A stretch of 64,000 nt of DNA from JANQJA01 sp965267485 (GTDB lineage Bacteria; Pseudomonadota; Gammaproteobacteria; Pseudomonadales; Azotimanducaceae), in NCBI GenBank assembly GCA_965267485.1, contig OZ254080.1, forward strand, positions 434,001 to 498,000. The letters run 5' to 3'. Below the pieces are notes generated by a model, which had not been told where the DNA came from, searched no databases, and saw only the letters and a list, made by a program, of their open reading frames with translations. A program made the position numbers and the translations under genes. Position 1 is the stretch's first letter, and every line of letters begins with the position of its first letter. Of the stretch, positions 61,321 through 64,000 are shown one piece after another.

Positions 61321-63414
61321 ATGAAGAAGAACTTGCTTGCCGCGAGCATTGCGGCCGTGATTGCCCCGCTGACTTTGCCGGCAGTTGCCGATGAAGGTGT
61401 GTTTGAAGAAGTCATCCGTGTGACGGGTGTGCGTGAGCCGTCGTCGGATTCGATCGATGTGCTTCGCGAGCCCGGGCCACTGGCGCCGGACATCGCGCAA
61501 CTCATCGCGAGGATGCCGGGCGCGGCCCTCATCGACAACGGCTCGCTGTCGGGCCAGTTGCAGTATCGGGGCGTGTTCGGCGAACGCCTGGCCGTCAGTA
61601 TCAACGGTCAGCGTTTCCACAGCGGCGGCCCGAACATGATGGACCCACCGCTCAGCTACGCGCCTTCCGTGCTCGTCGAGCGCATCGATGTCAGTCGGGG
61701 CGCACCGGGCACCGAGATCGCTTCTTCGCTGATGGGCGGGCTCGACGTTGTGCTGAAGTCGGTTGCCTACACCACGAGTGATGCCTGGATGCCCCAGTAC
61801 GATCTCACGCTGACGGCTCGCGACAACGATCGCAGTCATGGCGTCGGCGGCGTCGTGGGCGTGGCGAACGACTCGTTCAGGGTGTTCGGTCTCTTTTCTG
61901 ACGAGCAGGGCGATGATGCCTCCTGGGATGGCGGCGACATCCGCGGTACCTCCTTTGACCGTCGACTGGCCGGCGCCGGTTTTGGCTGGCGCGCAGACAA
62001 CAGCTACATCGATGTGGAGCTGCGCCGTCAGGAGACCGGGCCGACCGGGAACCCGCCGTTTGCAATGGACATCGAGTACATCGATACCGATTTCTCACGG
62101 GTCGCCTTCGGCACCCGAACGGGCGAGTGGGCGGTGTCTGGTCTGGTCAGCCTGAGCGACGTCGACCACGGCATGAACAATTATGGTCTGCGACCGGCAC
62201 CAGCCAATCCGATGATGTATCGGCGAACGCTGACCGGCGCCAGGACGCTGTTCGCATCGCTTTCCGCTGCACGCGACTTCACCGAAGGTCGTCTCGAGAT
62301 TGGCGTTGACGTTGATCAGGCCGACAAGTCGGCGCTGATCACCAACCCCAACAACGCTGGCTTCTTTATCGGGACGCTGAATGATGTCGATGTTGGGCGT
62401 GCCGGGCTCTGGGCATCCTGGACCGGAGAACTGGGTGCCCTTCGCATGAAGCTGGGCGGTCGCGTAGACCGGCACGAGGCCAGCGCCGGTGAAGCGTTCA
62501 CCGGGCCGATGGTGCCGGCGATGCCCGTGATGCTTGCCAGCGCGTTCAACCAGCAGGACCGGACCTGGGACGATGTGACTGGCGACGCCAGCCTGCGCGT
62601 CTGGTGGGCGGCAGGCGATATGACCTGGCGGGCATCGCTCTCTCGCAAGAGCCGTGCGCCGGGATACGTCGAGCGATTCTCATGGCTTCCGACGCCAGCG
62701 AGCGGCGGACTCGCAGACGGCAACACATGGATCGGGCAGCTGGGACTCAATGCTGAGGTCGCCAACACGGTCGACTTCGGTTTCGACCTTCGCGGCGACC
62801 GCCTTTCGCTTCGGCCGACGGCGTTTTACAGCCGGGTTAATGATTTCGTCCAGGGCCTGCCCGTGGATACGACGCCTGATGTCGTTGATTCGTTGGTGGA
62901 AATGATCTCCGCCATGAACGGGGACCCGAGCCCGCTGCGGTTCTCGAATGTGGATGCGAGGCTGTACGGCCTCGAGATGGACATGAGTTTGCGCATGACC
63001 TCGCGGCTGGTGGCTGACGCCAACTGGACCTGGGTGAGGGGCGACCGGCTCGATGTCGATGAGCCACTGTACCGCGTCACACCGTCGCGGCTGACGGCGG
63101 GCCTCGGCTGGTTCGACACCCGTTATGACCTGCGCGTCGAGGCTGTGCATGAAGCGGCCCAGGATCGCGTCTCGGCGATCAACATCGAGGCGACCACGCC
63201 CTCGAACACGATTGTGAACCTCCACGGCAGCTGGCATGTCACGCGCAACATCGACGTGGCGCTGGGCATGCAGAACGTATTTGATGCTGACTACCAGCGG
63301 CACCTTGCCGGCTACAATCGCCACGCTGACTCCGATGTCGCATTGGGCGAGCGCCTCCCCGGCCAGGGGCGCACTGTCTACCTGCGACTGAACGCGAAGA
63401 TGGGGCCGCGCTAG
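61321..63414 (+). CDS. TonB-dependent receptor, OprC/NosA-like (copper)
   Basis: The 697-residue outer-membrane receptor has a signal peptide (about 1-23, AVADEG), a TonB-box-like EEVIRVTG, a plug (APDIAQLIARMPGAALIDNGSLSGQLQYRGV) and a barrel with DVDHGMNNYGLRPAPANPMMYRRTLTGA and MDIEYIDTDFSRVAFG, features I recall from the OprC family of copper receptors. It ends with a C-terminal aromatic-poor KMGPR. It is likely the copper-uptake partner of the efflux genes in the first part, though this is inference. Confidence 0.82.
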   Translation: MKKNLLAASIAAVIAPLTLPAVADEGVFEEVIRVTGVREPSSDSIDVLREPGPLAPDIAQLIARMPGAALIDNGSLSGQLQYRGVFGERLAVSINGQRFHSGGPNMMDPPLSYAPSVLVERIDVSRGAPGTEIASSLMGGLDVVLKSVAYTTSDAWMPQYDLTLTARDNDRSHGVGGVVGVANDSFRVFGLFSDEQGDDASWDGGDIRGTSFDRRLAGAGFGWRADNSYIDVELRRQETGPTGNPPFAMDIEYIDTDFSRVAFGTRTGEWAVSGLVSLSDVDHGMNNYGLRPAPANPMMYRRTLTGARTLFASLSAARDFTEGRLEIGVDVDQADKSALITNPNNAGFFIGTLNDVDVGRAGLWASWTGELGALRMKLGGRVDRHEASAGEAFTGPMVPAMPVMLASAFNQQDRTWDDVTGDASLRVWWAAGDMTWRASLSRKSRAPGYVERFSWLPTPASGGLADGNTWIGQLGLNAEVANTVDFGFDLRGDRLSLRPTAFYSRVNDFVQGLPVDTTPDVVDSLVEMISAMNGDPSPLRFSNVDARLYGLEMDMSLRMTSRLVADANWTWVRGDRLDVDEPLYRVTPSRLTAGLGWFDTRYDLRVEAVHEAAQDRVSAINIEATTPSNTIVNLHGSWHVTRNIDVALGMQNVFDADYQRHLAGYNRHADSDVALGERLPGQGRTVYLRLNAKMGPR

Positions 63415-63420
63415 CGTGAG

Positions 63421-63457
63421 TCGCGCCGGAATGGTCAAGGCGACCGTTCCGGCGCGA
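63421..63457. terminator. Strong hairpin between convergent receptor and cyclase genes
   Basis: TCGCGCCGGAA (63421-63431) pairs perfectly with TTCCGGCGCGA (63447-63457), and an inner GGTC/GACC (63433-63436, 63442-63445) extends the stem around AAGGC. No T-run follows on either strand. Its position between convergent stops (63414 and 63469) suggests a bidirectional terminator or mRNA end protection. Confidence 0.6.
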
Positions 63458-63468
63458 TGCGGGTTCGC

Positions 63469-63999
63469 CTACTTCATCGTATACGTCACTCTGCCACCAT
63501 GCTTTCTGAATGGACCGCGCTGGTCAGAAGGCAGCTTTCGGTACACCTTTTCGCTTAACGTGATGCCACGTGAATCCATCGAAAACAGGGTATTGATGGT
63601 CTTTCCGAGCACGTCCCTGACCTTCTCGGGCCCGAAGCTGCCAACAATCGCCTCGCCCATATGGACGACGCCCTTGATGTCAGTCGTTTTGACCTGCTGG
63701 TCGCGACAGAAGGCAGGATAACTTGCCCTGATCTCAACGAGCGCAGCAATCGCCGATTGAATGGCGTCTTCCGGAAACATCGACAGCGAGGCGTCACCCT
63801 CGTACTTGATGACTTCGCCACCGTGTCGGCCAATGATGGTCGAACACAATGAATAGTAGCCGTCGAGAAACAGTGCACTTCGAGTCTCATCGCCAAGTTC
63901 ACGGATCACCGACAACATGTCGATGATATCGGTCAGCATGAATACGCCGGTCTGAACGGAAAGGTGTGCGGGAAGTTCCGCAGCATGGATCTCGGACAT
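63469..63999 (-). CDS. Class III nucleotide cyclase, single domain
   Basis: The 176-residue protein is almost entirely a class III cyclase domain. The first metal Asp lies in FMLTDIIDML and the second in IKYEGDASLSMFP, then IKGVVHMGEAIVGSFGPEKVRDVLGKTINTLFSMDSRG. No sensor or membrane part is present. Conserved substrate-specificity residues are not all recognisable, so cAMP, cGMP or an inactive regulator are all possible. It starts at the window end; the ATG is intact. Confidence 0.78.
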   Translation of the reverse strand: MSEIHAAELPAHLSVQTGVFMLTDIIDMLSVIRELGDETRSALFLDGYYSLCSTIIGRHGGEVIKYEGDASLSMFPEDAIQSAIAALVEIRASYPAFCRDQQVKTTDIKGVVHMGEAIVGSFGPEKVRDVLGKTINTLFSMDSRGITLSEKVYRKLPSDQRGPFRKHGGRVTYTMK

Positions 64000-64000
64000 A

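Noticed and set aside
1..64000. CRISPR array, tRNA or rRNA genes
   Set aside because: No regularly spaced short repeats and no cloverleaf or rRNA-like segments were seen on either strand. Small noncoding RNAs cannot be excluded by eye.

Overview
The window is bacterial chromosomal DNA. It carries RND metal efflux, MerTPA/MerF, TonB-dependent receptors, FecI/FecR signalling, an SO2930-type diheme cytochrome and paired acyl-CoA dehydrogenases. I infer a free-living, probably aquatic or marine gammaproteobacterium; no rRNA or tRNA gene is present to confirm this.

Bases 1-17.7 kb form a metal-resistance block followed by a small sugar-acid locus. In order there are a CzcCBA/CusCBA-type efflux operon with a CzcI-like peptide (minus strand), merTPAF behind a classical 19-bp-spacer MerR promoter, and a displaced merR. 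A His-tailed MFS exporter, an Rnk-like protein and a ferritin-like protein follow. A copper operon comes next (CopA with three metal-binding domains, a TlpA-like thioredoxin and a sialidase-fold periplasmic protein). The block ends with a KDG kinase and mannonate-dehydratase-like pair, a TPR protein and a LysR regulator.

Bases 17.9-39.2 kb are an accessory region built around an IS91/ISCR-like HUH transposon. One copy has an intact transposase (A, 17948-19882), one is mosaic and frameshifted (B, 28467-30417), one is 3'-truncated (C, 36385-37538) and one is a 692-bp right-end piece (D, 25382-26073). A fragment of a divergent relative (E, about 23265-24193) is also present. Between them lie a restriction helicase cut at its Walker A, a JetD (Wadjet) piece, an ArsR tail with a CDF transporter and CzcI-like peptide, and an MFS C-terminus. 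An XRE/DUF6036 toxin-antitoxin pair, an esterase, a panE remnant and a small heat-shock protein complete the cargo. At seven element junctions the neighbouring gene has lost its 5' end and points away from the element, and three of these genes are fused in frame to short element-encoded leaders. An apparently intact ECF sigma / FecR / TonB receptor / serine hydrolase locus lies between copies B and C. The region ends near a 180-bp secF remnant.

Bases 39.2-64 kb look like ordinary chromosome with tightly packed metabolic genes. They include F420/LLM-type oxidoreductases, an imine-reductase-like dehydrogenase, an alkylsulfatase, GFA, D-aminoacylase, a metal permease with three Cys pairs, two acyl-CoA dehydrogenases and a peroxiredoxin. 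An operon of beta-helix lipoprotein, diheme cytochrome, DUF547 protein and MFS exporter follows. The window closes with a response regulator, an OprC-like receptor with a DUF2946-like partner, and a small nucleotide cyclase.

The most unusual content is the IS91-like family and the gene fragments and chimeras at its edges.
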